Source: Sulfotelmatobacter sp049792875
GTDB taxonomy: Bacteria; Acidobacteriota; Terriglobia; Terriglobales; Acidobacteriaceae
Direction: 5' to 3'
DNA length: 64,000 bases
Assembly (NCBI GenBank): GCA_049792875.1
Contig: JBARBI010000014.1
Span: 1 to 64,000, forward strand
In this document: in pieces, positions 55,574 to 64,000 of the stretch
How positions within the stretch are numbered: position 1 is the first letter of the stretch
Layout of the letters: each line of letters opens with the position of its first letter
The notes under the pieces: model-generated
Told to the model about the DNA's origin: nothing
What the model saw: the letters and a program-made list of their open reading frames with translations, nothing else
The model's database searches: none
Made by a program: the position numbers and the translations under genes

Positions 55574-56373
55574 TGCGCCTGCTTCTCTTTCCGCGCCCTG
55601 CGCTGCTTCGGATGCACCAGCCAGGCCACACCGATACTGACTGCGTATAACGCGAGCATGGGCGCGGCGAAAACGCACATGTTTACGACGTCAGGCGTGG
55701 GCGTAACGATGGCCGCGAGAATGAAGATGATGAGAATCGCGTAACGGAAATTCTTGAGCATGAAACTCGGACTCATGATGCCCATAAACGCAAGAAAGAA
55801 CACCAGGATCGGCATCTCGAAGATCAGGCCCATACCCAGCACGATGCTCAGAAACAGCGAGGTATATTCACCAACCGTGATCATGGGCTGGAACTGGCCG
55901 CTGAAGCCGATAAAAAAATCCAACGCCCGCGGATAGGCGATTCTGTAACCAAAGTATCCGCCAAGGGTAAACAGCATGATGGTCGAGACCATGAAGGGCA
56001 CGACATAGCGTTTCTCGTTGCGGTAAAGGCCGGGCGAAATGAACATCCAGACCTGGTACAGCACATACGGCGAGGTCAGGAACAGCCCCGCTAGCGCGGC
56101 AATCTTCAAGTAAAGGTTGAAGGGATCAGTCGGATTGAGGTAGACCAGCTTTTCTGCCAGCCCGTGGGCACGGAGCGCATCCATGATGGGCTTCTGCATC
56201 ACCGCATAGATCCGCTCCCGATATCCCCAGCAGACGGCGGTACCAGCGATCACCGCCACAATCGAGTAAACCAGGCGCTTGCGTAGCTCCTCGAGATGAT
56301 CGAGGAAGCCCATGGTCGGCATGGGTTCTTTCTCGCTATCGCCGCTGCTCGTCGCGGCTACGGAATCAAACAT
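55570..56373 (-). CDS. tatC: Sec-independent protein translocase TatC
   Basis: Six-helix core of the twin-arginine translocase, 267 residues. The N-terminal MGFLDHLEELRKRLVYSIV is the classical TatC signature; KIAALAGLFLTSPYVLYQVWMFISPGLYRNEKR is the conserved first periplasmic and second-helix block. Recognises folded proteins with RR signals in the inner membrane together with TatA/B. Its start is inside the end of tatB (8-bp overlap). Normal length, with a short basic tail. Confidence 0.95.
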   Translation of the reverse strand: MFDSVAATSSGDSEKEPMPTMGFLDHLEELRKRLVYSIVAVIAGTAVCWGYRERIYAVMQKPIMDALRAHGLAEKLVYLNPTDPFNLYLKIAALAGLFLTSPYVLYQVWMFISPGLYRNEKRYVVPFMVSTIMLFTLGGYFGYRIAYPRALDFFIGFSGQFQPMITVGEYTSLFLSIVLGMGLIFEMPILVFFLAFMGIMSPSFMLKNFRYAILIIFILAAIVTPTPDVVNMCVFAAPMLALYAVSIGVAWLVHPKQRRARKEKQAQ

Positions 56374-56794
56374 GCGACTCCTGCGAGGCCGGCAACGTCA
56401 CCCCATCGGATGGAGGGGCTTCGGTAGCGGCGGGCTCGGTTGGACTCGAGGAAACATCCGCGGCTGCATTTCCAGCAAAGAGAGGCTCGTCGTCGGAAGC
56501 GGCTGTCGTGGCAGGCGATTCAGGGGCGCTCGCTTCGCTCAAAGCGGAATACGGAGTGCGACTCGTCGTGCCCTCCGGAGACGGGCTGGGGGGAAGAATA
56601 GTCGGCTTATTCTCGACCTCGAGATGAGCGATTTCCTGCTCGATTTGCGCCTTGAATTCATTCGAAGCCCGCTTGAACTCGTTCAGATACTTCCCCACCT
56701 GGCGCGCGATTTCCGGCAACTTCTTGGGCCCAAAGATGATGAGGGCTAAAAAGAAAAGGAAGATCGTCTCGGAAAAGCTCATGCGGTTCATCAT
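56366..56794 (-). CDS. tatB: Tat translocase subunit TatA/B-like
   Basis: Twin-arginine translocase component of 142 residues. One N-terminal helix SFSETIFLFFLALIIFGPKKLPEIARQVG with the family FGPKKLP hinge, then an amphipathic helix to about residue 60, and a long acidic Ser/Pro/Thr-rich tail. Length and position before tatC suit TatB; a separate TatA is not in the window. The first Met could be 56794 or the internal 56782. Confidence 0.87.
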   Translation of the reverse strand: MMNRMSFSETIFLFFLALIIFGPKKLPEIARQVGKYLNEFKRASNEFKAQIEQEIAHLEVENKPTILPPSPSPEGTTSRTPYSALSEASAPESPATTAASDDEPLFAGNAAADVSSSPTEPAATEAPPSDGVTLPASQESHV

Positions 56795-56823
56795 ACTGCC
56801 GGAGCCGGAAAAGCGACAATCTT

Positions 56824-56865
56824 GACCGCGTCAACCGAATACTGAATCCGTCGATCAACGCGGTC
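56824..56865. promoter_or_regulatory. Spaced inverted repeat in the tat/decarboxylase divergent promoter
   Basis: GACCGCGT (56824-56831) and ACGCGGTC (56858-56865) are exact 8-bp arms 26 bases apart. The arms start 30 bases upstream of tatB and end 115 before the decarboxylase start. It may be a regulator site; no RNA family was recognised. Confidence 0.35.
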
Positions 56866-56979
56866 ACGGCGGCGTGCTGATCAGATCACCACCTCCTTTG
56901 CTCGCGACATGTGGCTTGTTAGTCTGTTTAGGGTCTCTCAGACCGATGGCGGTCACGACCCATCCGCAGGGAGGTAAGT

Positions 56980-58338
56980 GTGAAAGAACTGCTGGCGAAC
57001 ACGGCAGCGCGAGCTGCCCGATACATCGCGGAGATCGACAAACGACCGGTGGCACCGTCGCCGAAAAACATCGCAGGGCTGAAGAATCTCGGCGGGCCCT
57101 TGCCGGACAGTCCGTCGGACCCGGCAGAGATCCTGGCCCTCCTCGACGACGTGGGCTCGCCCGCGACAGCCGCAACCACGGGCGGCCGCTACTTCGGATT
57201 TGTGATTGGCGGCACACTACCCGCCGCGCTCGTAGCGAACTGGCTCGCCGGCGCGTGGGACCAGAATGCGGCAATGCAGATCATGTCGCCGGTGGCCGCG
57301 AAGCTGGAAGAGATCGTCCGAGAATGGACTTTGGATCTGCTCGGCTTGCCCGCAAGCAGCGGAGTCGGGTTCGTCACCGGCACCACCATGGCGAACTTCT
57401 CAGGTTTGGCCGCAGCGCGCTCGGCTTTGCTGCATCGGGTCGGCTGGAATATTGAAGAAGACGGAATGTTTGAGGCCCCTGCGATTCGCGTTGTCGTTGG
57501 GGAGGAAGTTCACGTTTCGGTGCTGAAGGCATTATCCATGCTGGGCCTGGGACGCTCGCGCGTGATTACGGTTCCGGCGGACGCCCAGGGACGCATGCGG
57601 GCGGATGCCCTCCCGATGCTCGATGAGCACACCATCGTCTGCATGCAGGAGGGCAACGTTAACACCGGGGCCTTTGATCCTGCCAGAGAGATTTGCGCGC
57701 GGGCGCGGGTTGCGGGCGCGTGGGTTCACGTCGACGGAGCATTTGGACTATGGGGCGCCGTCTCGCCGCTCTACGCGCCCCTGCTCGAGGGCGTGAGCGC
57801 CGCCGATTCGTGGGCCATCGATTGCCACAAGTGGCTCAACGTTCCCTACGATTCCGGCATGGTTGTGGTGCGCGACCCCGAGCATTTGCGCCGCGCCCTT
57901 TCTGCGGGTAGCGCTGCCTATCTGACCCAGGGCAGCGGACGCGAGCCCTGGCAATATACTCCGGAATCCTCGCGGCGGGCGCGCGGAATCGAATTGTGGG
58001 CGGCGATGCGGTCGCTGGGGCGAACCGGGTTGCGGGAAATGATCGAACGCAATTGCCGCCAAGCCAAACTTTTTGCCGATCGCTTGCGGGTCGCCGGTTT
58101 TACCGTGCTGAACGACGTCGTCTTGAATCAGGTATTGGTATCGTTCGGCAACGCCGAGAAAACTCGCCGTGTCATAAGCGATATCCAGTCCGATGGAACC
58201 TGCTGGTGCGGGGGCACCACTTGGCAGGGACACACGGCGATGCGAATCTCCGTCTCCTCATGGGCGACGACGGACGAAGATGTCGAGCAGAGTGCGGCTG
58301 CCACGATCCGCATTGCGAAAGCGGCCGGATCCCTCTGA
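56980..58338 (+). CDS. PLP-dependent group II decarboxylase
   Basis: Amino-acid decarboxylase family protein of 452 residues (aromatic-L-amino-acid/glutamate decarboxylase type). PLP Lys is Lys284 in DCHKWLNVPYDSG. Asp in WVHVDGAFGLWG and the SPVAAKLEEIVREW dimer segment are family features. The start is GTG at 56980 behind GGAGGTAAG, a strong ribosome site. Substrate may be an aromatic amino acid, glutamate or another, not determined from motifs. It is divergent from tatB and no polyamine genes are beside it. Confidence 0.87.
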   Translation: MKELLANTAARAARYIAEIDKRPVAPSPKNIAGLKNLGGPLPDSPSDPAEILALLDDVGSPATAATTGGRYFGFVIGGTLPAALVANWLAGAWDQNAAMQIMSPVAAKLEEIVREWTLDLLGLPASSGVGFVTGTTMANFSGLAAARSALLHRVGWNIEEDGMFEAPAIRVVVGEEVHVSVLKALSMLGLGRSRVITVPADAQGRMRADALPMLDEHTIVCMQEGNVNTGAFDPAREICARARVAGAWVHVDGAFGLWGAVSPLYAPLLEGVSAADSWAIDCHKWLNVPYDSGMVVVRDPEHLRRALSAGSAAYLTQGSGREPWQYTPESSRRARGIELWAAMRSLGRTGLREMIERNCRQAKLFADRLRVAGFTVLNDVVLNQVLVSFGNAEKTRRVISDIQSDGTCWCGGTTWQGHTAMRISVSSWATTDEDVEQSAAATIRIAKAAGSL

Positions 58339-58510
58339 TGGCTCCCTCCGATAGCGAACGGTTCACCCTCCGCCTGCTGGCGCGCGTTGGGATTAAAGCT
58401 GTTTTTCGGCGAACCGGGAACCAATTCGGCCCCCCGCCGCATCTCATAACCAGGCCTGTTTCCAGATGGTTACTATTGGTGACTATCCGGTCTATCGTAG
58501 CCTCAGATAG

Positions 58511-58519
58511 TGATATACT
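58511..58519 (+). promoter_or_regulatory. Extended -10 promoter candidate of ctpA
   Basis: TGATATACT gives an extended -10 (TG-n-TATACT) with 59 bases to the ATG at 58579. No good -35 at 17 bp. The leader carries GAAGGAAAT as ribosome site. Confidence 0.4.
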
Positions 58520-58578
58520 GCCTGTATTCAGCGCCGTAGCTGGGGTGGAAGCAAGCCCTAAACGAAGGAAATCTCAAG

Positions 58579-60183
58579 ATGGCCCGTAGTTCTCGCCGAT
58601 CACTCGTCCTGGTAGTTTTTTTCCTGCTTGCCTGCGGCTTCCTGGGGATTCTATTCGCCCAGCGTTCCGGCCAGCAGTCGTCGATGACCGGCGACTCCGA
58701 GGTCAAGGACAGCCTGAAACAGTTCACCGATGTCTACGCGCTCATCGAGGATAATTACGCCGAGCCTGTGAACGCGGACAAGGCTATCTACAACGGGGCA
58801 ATCCCCGGGATGCTCCACGCGCTCGATCCCCACTCGAATTTCTTTGATCCGAAGTCGTATGCGCTCATGCGCGAAGACCAGCGCGGCAAATATTACGGCG
58901 TGGGTATGACCGTCGGTCCGCGCAACAACAAAGTCATCGTGATCTATCCCTTCACCGGGACGCCCGCCTACAAGGCCGGAATCCATCCGGGTGACGTGAT
59001 CATCGCCGTCGACGGCAAGTCGACCGAGAACATGAGCACCAGCGATGTGGCCGACTTGCTGAAGGGACCGAAGGGCACGACGGTTCACATCAGCATCGCG
59101 CGCGAGGGCGTCGAAAAGCCGATGGAGTTCACGCTCATCCGCGACGAGATTCCGCGTTACAGCGTCGACGTACATTTCCTGATCAAGCCGGGCATTGGGT
59201 ACATGCATGTCAACGGCTTCAACGAGACCACCGAGCACGAAGTCTCTGAGGCCCTGGATTCTTTTGGCGATTTGAAGGGGTTGATTCTCGACCTGCGCGG
59301 CAATCCCGGCGGTCTGCTCAGTGAAGGTGTTGGTGTCGCCGATAAGTTCCTCAAGAAGGGGCAGTTGATCGTCTCTCACCATGGCCGAGCCTCGGCGGAG
59401 AAGCGTTATATCGCGCAACATGGCAATGGCGGCAAGGAGTATCCCATTGTTGTGTTGGTGAACCGGCTCACCGCGTCGGCAGCGGAGATTGTTTCTGGGG
59501 CGATTCAGGATCACGACCGCGGCCTGATCGTGGGTGAAGTGACCTTCGGTAAAGGTCTGGTGCAGACGGTCTATCCGTTGTCGGAAAACACCGGCCTGGC
59601 ACTAACCACGGCCCATTACTACACCCCGAGCGGACGCTTGATCCAGCGCGACTACAGCAATATTTCGCTCTACGACTACTACTACAACCGCGACAGCGCC
59701 GAGAGTTCCAACACGGCCAACCGCGAAGTGAAGCTTACCGACAGCGGCCGTACGGTTTACGGCGGAGGCGGCATTACCCCTGACGTCAACATTGCTCCGG
59801 TGAAAAGCAATCACTTCCAGGACACGCTGCTGCAGCATTATGCGTTCTTCAACTTCGCCAAGCGCTACGTGGTGAACCACCATCCCACCAAGAGCTTTGA
59901 AGTGGACGACGCTACCCTGCTGGAATTCCGCAAGTCTCTGGACGAGGCCAGCATTCCCTACACCCAGGCCGACCTTCTGGACAATAACGACTGGATCCGG
60001 TCGAGCATCAAGTCGGAGATTTTCGTCGATGCCTTCGGGCAGGACGAAGGCATGAAGGTTCGCGCCGAGTCCGACCCGGCAGTGATCAAGGGCCTAGAGC
60101 TTCTGCCTCAGGCCAAGGCTCTGGCAGACAATGCCAAGAAGATTGTCGCCGAGCACAACGCGGCTCCCGCCTTCGGCCGCTAG
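58579..60183 (+). CDS. C-terminal processing peptidase CtpA (S41)
   Basis: Membrane-anchored or periplasmic serine protease of 534 residues. N-terminal anchor helix at about 8-27. PDZ domain near residues 105-190 (GVGMTVGPRNNKVIVIYPFTGT). Catalytic Ser300 in RLTASAAEIVSGA and Lys325 in TFGKGLVQTVY are spaced 25 residues apart, as in tail-specific proteases. The rest of the chain (about 400-534) is helical. It trims C-termini of periplasmic or outer-membrane proteins. A rho-independent terminator follows. Confidence 0.93.
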   Translation: MARSSRRSLVLVVFFLLACGFLGILFAQRSGQQSSMTGDSEVKDSLKQFTDVYALIEDNYAEPVNADKAIYNGAIPGMLHALDPHSNFFDPKSYALMREDQRGKYYGVGMTVGPRNNKVIVIYPFTGTPAYKAGIHPGDVIIAVDGKSTENMSTSDVADLLKGPKGTTVHISIAREGVEKPMEFTLIRDEIPRYSVDVHFLIKPGIGYMHVNGFNETTEHEVSEALDSFGDLKGLILDLRGNPGGLLSEGVGVADKFLKKGQLIVSHHGRASAEKRYIAQHGNGGKEYPIVVLVNRLTASAAEIVSGAIQDHDRGLIVGEVTFGKGLVQTVYPLSENTGLALTTAHYYTPSGRLIQRDYSNISLYDYYYNRDSAESSNTANREVKLTDSGRTVYGGGGITPDVNIAPVKSNHFQDTLLQHYAFFNFAKRYVVNHHPTKSFEVDDATLLEFRKSLDEASIPYTQADLLDNNDWIRSSIKSEIFVDAFGQDEGMKVRAESDPAVIKGLELLPQAKALADNAKKIVAEHNAAPAFGR

Positions 60184-60200
60184 CGTTTCAAACTCTTCCC

Positions 60201-60227
60201 AAAGGCCCGGACGCGATCCGGGCCTTT
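60201..60227 (+). terminator. Rho-independent terminator after ctpA
   Basis: AAAGGCCCGGA and TCCGGGCCTTT form an 11-bp perfect stem with a 5-nt loop, 18 bases after the ctpA stop, followed by GGTTTTC. Good terminator structure. Confidence 0.8.
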
Positions 60228-60479
60228 GGTTTTCACAACGCCGGCGGCAGTCAGGCGGGGCAGTTTCTGCCAGAGTCGGGCATCTAGGCCTTCATTGACT
60301 TCGCTTTTCTGCTATGTGAGAATCCGCGAAAGCGGCCGCTTTCGTGGGAGATGGCGAAGGCGCGGAGCCAATTATCTCTCCTGCGGGCGCTTTCTAAACC
60401 GTCATAAAATGGGTCTTTTTCAATATCTTTGGAACAATGCGGGACCGTGGCTGGCCAGCCGGTTCGGCCTGAGGCTTGT

Positions 60480-61010
60480 TTGAAACCGGTGGTTCTCGCG
60501 GGTGCGGTGCTTCTGTCCGTCATCGCCGGATGGACCGACTGGCGCAGCCGGCGCATTCCGAACCGGCTGACGGTAGCTGGGTTGCTGATCGGGGTCGCGG
60601 CGAATACGGCCCTTGGTGGCTGGAGCGGGCTCAAGACTTCTCTGGTGGGTGCGGCAGTTGGCTTAGCATTGTTGCTGCCGTTTGTTCTGCTGCGCAGCCT
60701 GGGTGCTGGCGACTGGAAGTTTGCTGGAGCGCTGGGTGCCTTCGCCGGTCCCGGGTTGCTGGTGGATTTGTTGCTGTGGTCGGTATTCGTGGCCGGAGTC
60801 ATGGCGGTGACCCTGGTCATCTACAAAAGACGAACGAGGGAAACGATTCGCAATATCGGGCATATCGTGATCTCGCTGGTGACTTTTCGATTACCGGGCA
60901 CGCAAGTCTCGCTCGATAATCCGGACTCGCTGAAGGTCCCCTACGGGGTCGCATTGGCGTTCACCGTGGTGCTTTATGGAATTCTTTGGAAACTCGGGTT
61001 TGTGCGCTAG
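60480..61010 (+). CDS. Type IV prepilin peptidase, CpaA/TadV family
   Basis: Membrane aspartyl peptidase of about 176 residues that cleaves and processes Flp-type pilins. The catalytic Asp pair sits in GWTDWRSRRIPNRL and LGAGDWKFAGAL, the A24 family pattern. About six helices fill the chain. The start is uncertain: TTG at 60480 or 60429; I use 60480, as it places the first helix at the N-terminus. The next gene starts one base after its stop. First gene of the Tad module here. Confidence 0.85.
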   Translation: MKPVVLAGAVLLSVIAGWTDWRSRRIPNRLTVAGLLIGVAANTALGGWSGLKTSLVGAAVGLALLLPFVLLRSLGAGDWKFAGALGAFAGPGLLVDLLLWSVFVAGVMAVTLVIYKRRTRETIRNIGHIVISLVTFRLPGTQVSLDNPDSLKVPYGVALAFTVVLYGILWKLGFVR

Positions 61011-61011
61011 G

Positions 61012-61548
61012 ATGCTGCATTCCTCCCGAACCGTTTTGCGCAGACTGGCCGCCGAATCCCGCGGAGCCGAGATTGCAGAAGCGGCTGCGGTCTTGCCCTT
61101 GATGTTCATGATGCTCCTTGGCATCTTCTGGTTTGGGCAGGCGTTCAGCATGTATGGGACCATCACCCGGGCGGCGCAGGAAGGGGCGCGCGCCGGGGCG
61201 GCGCCATATTGCGCTACCTGCAGCACTACCAATACGCCCGGGAAGAATGCATCCGATGCCGTCACCGCGGCCCTGGTAATCGCCAAGCTGGATCCCAATC
61301 ATGCGAGACGCCCAGCACCGATCCCGGTGTTTAACTCCTGCGGAGCCCCGGTGACCTGCGACGGCGCCAGTGCCAACGTCTGCGTACAAGGTCCCGTCCA
61401 GGTGAACACCGGTAGTACCTTTCCAGCGGTCTGCGGCATGTCCGTGACCTTTCAATATCCATTCCAGTTTTGGCTGCCATTCACGTCCCTGAACAAGCAA
61501 CAGATCTGGCTGACAGCCTCGGCTCGCGTCCGCATGGAGACCCAGTGA
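61012..61548 (+). CDS. TadE-like pilus assembly protein
   Basis: Minor pseudopilin of 178 residues. The processing-type block is AEIAEAAAVLPLMFMMLLGIFWFG, with Glu five residues after the likely cleavage region, followed by MYGTITRAAQEGARAGA. The later part is small, Cys-containing and beta-rich, ending FTSLNKQQIWLTASARV. Such TadE proteins work with Flp/Tad pili for surface attachment. Start ATG 61012. It overlaps the next TadE-like gene as GTGA. Confidence 0.85.
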   Translation: MLHSSRTVLRRLAAESRGAEIAEAAAVLPLMFMMLLGIFWFGQAFSMYGTITRAAQEGARAGAAPYCATCSTTNTPGKNASDAVTAALVIAKLDPNHARRPAPIPVFNSCGAPVTCDGASANVCVQGPVQVNTGSTFPAVCGMSVTFQYPFQFWLPFTSLNKQQIWLTASARVRMETQ

Positions 61549-62162
61549 TCCGGCTGTCTCACTTTCCGAACGGGCGCGCCCGACTGAACTGGCAAGACGA
61601 CCGTGCCGCCCAGTTGGTGGAGTTCGCCGTTTCTCTGCCCCTGCTCGTGGTGTTTGTGGTCGGCATCTTCGACTTCAGCGGTGCCTTCACGCTCAAACAG
61701 AAGCTGACCAACATTGCGCGCGATGCGGCCCGCGTGGCGGCTGCCGATCCGGCCACGGATCTGAAATCTCCCGAGACGGCCGTTCCCGCCTCGGTCATCG
61801 ACGCATTTCAAGTGGTGGAGAACTATCTGGTCGCCAATAAGATCAACGATTGCGGCATCACGCCGAGTGCCACGCCGGTGGGCTTAACTTGGACCTCTAC
61901 CGCCGCCGCTAACGGCTGTCCGCCCCCGGGGTTGACCATTATTATCAACCGCGGATACTATTCTCCCCCCACCGGAGCTAGCCTCCCAACCGTGGCTTGC
62001 CAGTCGCAGAGTCTGGGCGGGCTAATCGCGGTCGTTGGAACCTGCGTCAGCATTCAGTATCCGTACCAGTGGCGCTTCGGCCGCGTGGCCAGCCTTTTGG
62101 GCTCGGCGGCCGCGCTGCCGACGCAGATCACGGCGACGGCTGTGGCCCTGAACGAGAACTGA
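61545..62162 (+). CDS. TadE-like pilus assembly protein (second copy)
   Basis: Second TadE-like protein of 205 residues. It starts with GTG at 61545, overlapping the first gene's stop (GTGA). Its membrane helix segment is AAQLVEFAVSLPLLVVFVVGIFDFSGAF followed by KLTNIARDAARVAAADP. The C-terminal domain includes two Cys-rich loops. Tandem TadE genes are normal in Tad loci and probably give two different minor subunits. Confidence 0.84.
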   Translation: MIRLSHFPNGRARLNWQDDRAAQLVEFAVSLPLLVVFVVGIFDFSGAFTLKQKLTNIARDAARVAAADPATDLKSPETAVPASVIDAFQVVENYLVANKINDCGITPSATPVGLTWTSTAAANGCPPPGLTIIINRGYYSPPTGASLPTVACQSQSLGGLIAVVGTCVSIQYPYQWRFGRVASLLGSAAALPTQITATAVALNEN

Positions 62163-62177
62163 GAGAGAGGCGAGAAC

Positions 62178-63497
62178 ATGAAAGCGCCCGCAATCCGCAG
62201 ATTCCGTCGCACCAGCTTTGCGCGTCATCGGGAGCGTGGCATCACGATGTTGCTGGTAGCCGCGGCCATGGTCGCAATCATCGGCATGGCCGCACTGTCG
62301 ATCGATGTGGTCACGCTCTATCTGGCACGTGAGGAAGCGCAACGCTCCGCCGATGCGGCCGCACTTGCCGCCGCCCGGGTTCTGTCCCTCAGCGGAGTAA
62401 CTGGGGATCCGGACAACACCACTGGGAACTGGCCTAATGCTTGCAGTACGGCTGCACAAGTAGCCCAAGCCGTGGCGAACCAAAACGCCGTGGGAAGTAC
62501 GGCCCCCTCCACCGTAAATGTGAATTTCATGTACAAGGGAACGGCCGTTGCAAACTGCTCCTTCGCAGGAGCGAACGCTTTCGGCGTAAATCCCCAGGTC
62601 CAGGTGCAGGTCATTCGGGGAGGCCTCCCTACCTTGTTTTCTCGCATCTGGTCCCGGAATCCGAATAGCGTCAGTGCGACCGCGACCGCCGAGGCCTTCA
62701 ATTCTTCGGCTTCCGGAGCAGTCGCACCGGGCGGAATCGTCCCAGTGAATCCCCGCTGTGTCAAACCGTGGATCATCCCGAATAAGGACCCTGGAAATGC
62801 AGGCAACCCTTTCGTCAACCTCGGCGACGGGTCCATTCTTAATCCCGGTATTCAGGTGAACGGCGCGGGTACCGGCGTCATCGGAGAAACATTCCTCTTG
62901 AGCGACGCGTGCTCGGGCCCAGACTGCGATAACATGAACAGCAGCGCGCCTGCCGTGGGCTCTTACGTTCCGGCCTACGTTACTTCGAACGCCAGTGCAT
63001 ACCCCACCTGTGCTGATGACTCCGTTTACCAGACAGCCGTCGGAGGATGCGACCAGACCACTCCGTACGAGTGCGGCGTCTCGACGGCTGCTGGATCGCA
63101 AGCGCGAGCTGACTTGACCATCAACCCCAAAAACGACACGTTCGCCGCGGCGCAGTGTCTTCTCCGACAGCCGGGGCAGGATTCCATCGACACCACCGTC
63201 TTTCCCTACCAGATCAAGGCCGGGGCAAACAATCCAGTCATCAACACCGGAGCCGTCACATCCAGCCGAAGCATCGTCACCGTGCCCATCTATGACGGCG
63301 CGGCATTGTCTGCCGTCAACTACCCCCCGGTTACAATCGTGGGTTTTCTGCAGGTTTTCGTCAACCAGGCGAATGGCGACGGCAGCCTTAGCGTTACCGT
63401 GCTGAACGTGGCTGGCTGCAGCAACGCGGCCACAAACCCTCCCGTGCCGGCATCCGGAACGTCCCCCGTACCGATTCGTTTAATAACGCCGCAGTAG
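62178..63497 (+). CDS. TadG-like pilus assembly protein
   Basis: Larger Tad-locus protein of 439 residues. GITMLLVAAAMVAIIGMAALSIDVVTLYLAREEAQRSADAAALAAARVL is the TadG/TadE-type N-terminal helix with the usual Asp and Ala-rich follow-up. The rest is a secreted beta-rich domain with paired cysteines. It likely completes the pilus-associated secretion apparatus. It ends IRLITPQ. ATG 62178 has GAGAGAGG just upstream. Confidence 0.85.
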   Translation: MKAPAIRRFRRTSFARHRERGITMLLVAAAMVAIIGMAALSIDVVTLYLAREEAQRSADAAALAAARVLSLSGVTGDPDNTTGNWPNACSTAAQVAQAVANQNAVGSTAPSTVNVNFMYKGTAVANCSFAGANAFGVNPQVQVQVIRGGLPTLFSRIWSRNPNSVSATATAEAFNSSASGAVAPGGIVPVNPRCVKPWIIPNKDPGNAGNPFVNLGDGSILNPGIQVNGAGTGVIGETFLLSDACSGPDCDNMNSSAPAVGSYVPAYVTSNASAYPTCADDSVYQTAVGGCDQTTPYECGVSTAAGSQARADLTINPKNDTFAAAQCLLRQPGQDSIDTTVFPYQIKAGANNPVINTGAVTSSRSIVTVPIYDGAALSAVNYPPVTIVGFLQVFVNQANGDGSLSVTVLNVAGCSNAATNPPVPASGTSPVPIRLITPQ

Positions 63498-63549
63498 GCG
63501 CACAACCAGGTTCCCGTCGCGTCGCACTGCGCTCCTGATTGAAAGAGGA

Positions 63550-64000
63550 TTACTGGTCGGGCGTGTTGTCGTCGGCCGGGGCCTTGACTTCAGGCTGCGG
63601 TGGCGGTGGAACCGGCACGGGTGCAGGAGTAATGTTGCCGGGTTGGGCATTCGCGATTGCGGGTGCATCGTCTCCGGAATCGTCGTTTTGCCCGGCGAGC
63701 TGTGGGGGCGGCAGGGCGGCACTCTCGATCCGCGTGCTGAGGATCACGCGCTCCAGTTGCCCCGGATTGTTCACTGCACTCAGAATTAGAAAATTAAACT
63801 TCGAACCGTTCAGCAACCGGGCCAGAACTTCGGGCGCCGACCCGGGCTCTATCTCTGCCACTACTTTTTCCTGCTCCGCGCCGGCCGCGATCGAAACCTC
63901 AGCCCCGGTGCGCTGCTGCACCGCAAATAAGACCTCTGACAACGTCACTTTGTTGGCCCGAATCCCCAGCAGCCCATTGCGATAGGTGACCTCGAGCGCA
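63550..64000 (-). CDS. Partial secretin-N/STN-like protein (runs off the window)
   Basis: C-terminal portion of a larger protein whose 5' end lies beyond position 64000. The readable part, ALEVTYRNGLLGIRAN then KVTLSEVLFAVQQRTGAEVSI, resembles the short secretin/TonB N-terminal domain found in signalling or outer-membrane proteins. Then comes a low-complexity Pro/Ala/Val-rich tail ending ADDNTPDQ. It converges with tadG. Exact function cannot be assigned from this fragment. Confidence 0.6.
   Translation of the reverse strand, partial: ALEVTYRNGLLGIRANKVTLSEVLFAVQQRTGAEVSIAAGAEQEKVVAEIEPGSAPEVLARLLNGSKFNFLILSAVNNPGQLERVILSTRIESAALPPPQLAGQNDDSGDDAPAIANAQPGNITPAPVPVPPPPQPEVKAPADDNTPDQ

Overview
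The window looks like a chromosomal segment of a Gram-negative, high-GC member of the Acidobacteriota, probably a Koribacter or Terriglobia relative. This is inferred from gene content, not from a marker gene. The supporting content is a lipid A gene (lpxD), hopanoid radical SAM protein HpnJ, a very large sedolisin with Ig-like repeats, a HAF-repeat protein, DUF1844, and many secreted peptidases. No rRNA, tRNA, CRISPR array, integrase or transposase was seen.

Layout. 1-8.1 kb: a broken GH18 chitinase, an intact GH3 beta-glucosidase with a PA14 insert, two MacB/FtsX-type permeases, and a broken vanadium-haloperoxidase-like gene. 8.3-11.7 kb: two half-size EamA proteins, HpnJ, and a secreted Gly/His-rich protein. 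11.9-19 kb: a CCA-adding enzyme with a long basic tail, a small conserved protein, a HAF-repeat protein, and a sedolisin interrupted by one amber codon. 19.1-20.1 kb: lpxD. 20.2-30.5 kb: a long minus-strand run mtnP-pfkB-GT-C-mgtC-dapF-ldcA-mpl-M61-plsC, several members joined by 4-bp overlaps and centred on peptidoglycan precursor and recycling chemistry. 30.6-39.5 kb: a retropepsin-like PDZ protein, a gluzincin, a methyltransferase, a LeuB-type dehydrogenase, YgfZ, DUF1844, an MBL hydrolase, RibF and a PstS-like protein. 39.7-46.2 kb: an EamA-Grx-OsmC-four-helix-bundle operon, a CDF transporter with three C-terminal domains, a PpiC-type foldase, an epimerase and DoxX. 46.3-47.6 kb: an ECF sigma/anti-sigma pair. 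47.7-56.8 kb: aroB-DinB-menG, nadB, TerC, two M28 peptidases and tatBC. 57-63.5 kb: a PLP decarboxylase, CtpA and a Tad-pilus module (prepilin peptidase, two TadE-like, one TadG-like). 63.5-64 kb: a partial secreted protein.

Most of the window is ordinary housekeeping and envelope biology. The unusual points are these. Three large secreted enzymes are each broken by one small lesion. DapF has Ser where the second catalytic Cys should be. NadB lacks the usual FAD-binding loop motif. A retropepsin-like protein has non-canonical Asp triads. A family of AATCAACAATC-type inverted repeats brackets a four-helix-bundle gene and supplies protein termini. Palindromes sit in the divergent sigma-factor and tat promoters. 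I did not find a convincing wholly new multigene system. The four-helix-bundle/repeat cassette is the best candidate for something under-described.
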